This document shows positions 62,766 to 64,000 of a stretch of 64,000 bases of DNA, in pieces. A program made the position numbers and the translations under genes. How positions within the stretch are numbered: position 1 is the stretch's first letter; every line of letters begins with the position of its first letter. Under the pieces are notes generated by a model. That model searched no databases, was not told the origin of the DNA, and saw only the letters and a program-made list of their open reading frames with translations. This stretch comes from Hahella sp050299855 (GTDB taxonomy: Bacteria; Pseudomonadota; Gammaproteobacteria; Pseudomonadales; Oleiphilaceae), in assembly GCA_050299855.1 (NCBI GenBank), contig JBNKWQ010000048.1:62001-126000 (forward strand), written 5' to 3'.

Positions 62766-63112
62766 AACGTGATAGGTTCCTTTATGACTCTATAATTGTA
62801 ACAGTAGTAGGATAACGTCCTGATTTTTTGTACAATCCCGTGCCTTTTGCCCGCACACAGTAGCATAAAAACGACTCGCTTCAGATAAGCAAACCGTACC
62901 TGTCTACTTGATAAATTTCTGAATCACGGGGTGTAAAGAAATGTCTGGCGCCACTAAAACCATTATGGTGCTAGAAAACTAAGATTTTATTAAGACGTAT
63001 TCAGGCATTTTGCAAAAAATGACACAAAGAATGCAAAATCAACACTCTAAGCGTCGTAACTAATCGCTTTGCATCTTATACTTAGCGCAAATATGGAACA
63101 AGGGATGCCCTA
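62766..63112. other. Divergent promoter region between wecB and the export gene
   Basis: This 347-base stretch contains no convincing gene. It must hold promoters for the minus-strand series starting with wecB and for the plus-strand export/chain-length genes. Only a sigma-70-like -10 near the export gene stands out; I found no good GG-N10-GC sigma-54 pattern on either strand. Confidence 0.5.
63054..63082 (+). promoter_or_regulatory. Candidate sigma-70 promoter of the export gene
   Basis: TATACT (63077-63082) is a good -10, but the TCGTAA at 63054-63059, 17 bases upstream, is a poor -35. The start would be near 63089, about 24 bases before the ATG. The ribosome binding site AAGGGA (63100-63105) is well placed. 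Confidence 0.35.
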
Positions 63113-63757
63113 ATGAAAAATGCTTTAATCGACAACGCAATTAAGAGCCTTCTCCTTATCAGCTTGACGGCATTTACACTTAGTGCGTGCACTACAGCAC
63201 CGCCGTTGCCCTATGCGAGAATTAAGGCATCAAGCACTACTGATCCTGATCAATACAAATACCTGATCGGACCAGGCGATACACTAAGCGTGTTTGTGTG
63301 GGGCAATCCTGAAATTAGCGGTTCTTTCGACGTCCGACCCGATGGCATGATCACTACTTCCCTTGTTGAAGACATTCCAGTATCAGGACGCACACCGACT
63401 CAGGCAGCCAGAGAGTTTGAAAAGGTCCTTTCCACCTATATTCGCGACCCTATTGTGACCATCAGCCTAAGTGAATTTAATGGTCCGTTCAGCGAACAAG
63501 TCAGAATCATAGGTGAAGCATCTACTCCCAAGGCTATTCCTTACACTGAAGACATGACACTGCTTGACGTCATGATAAAGGTTAATGGTCTAACTGATTT
63601 CGCTGACGGCAACAGAGCCACTTTGGCGCGTATAGAAGACGGCCAATATAAAGAGTATGGACTTAGAATCGATGACCTACTCCAGGACGGTAAAATTAGT
63701 GCCAATGTAGATGTACTACCAGGCGACATTATTATAATTCCAGAAGCATGGTATTAA
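63113..63757 (+). CDS. XrtA/PEP-CTERM system polysaccharide export lipoprotein (Wza-like)
   Basis: A 214-residue outer-membrane export protein. A lipoprotein signal ends at TLSAC (Cys26). YKYLIGPGDTLSVFVWGNPE and VRPDGMITTSLVEDIPVSGR form the Poly_export (PES) domain, followed by SLSEFNGPFSEQVRIIGEA and YTEDMTLLDVMIKVNG of the soluble ligand-binding beta-grasp domain. It is shorter than Wza, as is usual for exosortase A loci. It precedes the chain-length gene by 62 bases and is probably co-transcribed. Confidence 0.95.
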   Translation: MKNALIDNAIKSLLLISLTAFTLSACTTAPPLPYARIKASSTTDPDQYKYLIGPGDTLSVFVWGNPEISGSFDVRPDGMITTSLVEDIPVSGRTPTQAAREFEKVLSTYIRDPIVTISLSEFNGPFSEQVRIIGEASTPKAIPYTEDMTLLDVMIKVNGLTDFADGNRATLARIEDGQYKEYGLRIDDLLQDGKISANVDVLPGDIIIIPEAWY

Positions 63758-63819
63758 TCTAATTTATAGTTATTCGAGAATTTGCTCGATTAAAACGGAA
63801 GTACAGAGGGTAGTTTGGT

Positions 63820-64000
63820 ATGCAGGAGTTGATTGAACAGTTAGTCAACTACATGAAGGGAGTCTGGCTAAAAAAGTTCTATATCATTATCGCAATTTGG
63901 GTAATCTGCCCTATTGGATGGTATTTCGTATGGAAAATGCCAGATCAGTTTGAATCGAAGGCTCAAGTCTATGTCGATACACAATCACTCCTGCGCCCAC
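63820..64000 (+). CDS. XrtA system polysaccharide chain-length determinant, N-terminal part (runs off the right edge)
   Basis: An ATG at 63820 (AGAGGG about ten bases upstream) opens 60 codons to the edge. They begin MQEL, then an inner-membrane helix (KKFYIIIAIWVICPIGWYFV) and a periplasmic segment ESKAQVYVDTQSLLRP, typical of the Wzz/GumC-like chain-length proteins of exosortase A loci, where YVDTQSLLRP is a well-kept block. The gene continues past the window. Confidence 0.9.
   Translation, partial: MQELIEQLVNYMKGVWLKKFYIIIAIWVICPIGWYFVWKMPDQFESKAQVYVDTQSLLRP

Noticed and set aside
62860..63000. TGGCGC and GGCACG strings in the wecB/export gap as sigma-54 sites
   Set aside because: No GC is found ten bases after the GG in either case.
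63770..63795. TCGAG/CTCGA inverted repeat after the export gene as a terminator
   Set aside because: Short stem and no T-run; the chain-length gene starts soon after and is probably co-transcribed.

Overview
The window reads as a gammaproteobacterial chromosome of moderate to low GC. I judge this by eye from gene families: a DUF1285 protein, a Pseudomonas-type HsbR/HsbA pair, a PhaD-like regulator beside a PhaI/PhaF-type phasin, SixA, GpsA and exonuclease III. I cannot name the genus; a marine or aquatic polyhydroxyalkanoate-storing, exopolysaccharide-producing species would fit. No rRNA, tRNA, insertion sequence or CRISPR array was seen.

Bases 1-13,000 are mostly housekeeping and signalling genes: the DUF1285 fragment, a radical SAM enzyme, a class V aminotransferase, sixA, gpsA, an anti-sigma-antagonist/PP2C pair, an HD phosphohydrolase, xthA, the phaD-like/phasin pair, a YiiX-like cysteine hydrolase, a candidate small RNA, and a PlsC-type acyltransferase translationally coupled to an SDR-fold protein.

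From about 13 kb to the right edge the window is a very large exosortase A (XrtA)/PEP-CTERM exopolysaccharide locus. Its left arm (13-26 kb, mostly plus strand) has the PrsK/PrsR two-component system, an HDOD protein, a trypsin-like protease, the XrtA-type acyl-CoA ligase and PLP decarboxylase, the TPR lipoprotein PrsT, and one PEP-CTERM substrate preceded by a good sigma-54 (-24/-12) promoter. The right arm (34-63 kb, almost all minus strand) holds the polymer genes: two deacetylases, two sulfotransferases, a beta-helix protein, the XrtA-associated hydrolases 1 and 2 with an acyl carrier protein, a DegT aminotransferase, three FemAB-like transferases, several glycosyltransferases, a pyruvyl transferase, a flippase, an O-ligase, the XrtA amidotransferase, exosortase A itself and WecB. 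It ends with divergent export and chain-length genes running off the edge. The middle of this arm (about 40.8-51.5 kb) looks clearly more AT-rich, as expected for an exchanged serotype-like cassette.

Between the arms (26-34.3 kb) lies the most unusual part. It has a ThiF/E1-nitroreductase fusion, an exosortase-associated acyltransferase, a nucleotidyltransferase, an HprK-related kinase and a PqqD-like protein, the last two being the 'HPr-rel-A' pair. With them are a Tat-signal protein carrying an SPGxWK motif and, divergently, an asparagine-synthase-like protein lacking the N-terminal Cys. This tool set resembles RiPP, especially lasso-peptide, tailoring. The Tat/PqqD/kinase operon has its own sigma-54 promoter, nearly matching the one of the PEP-CTERM gene, which suggests both are controlled by PrsR with RpoN. 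I regard this island as the best candidate for an uncharacterised system in the window.
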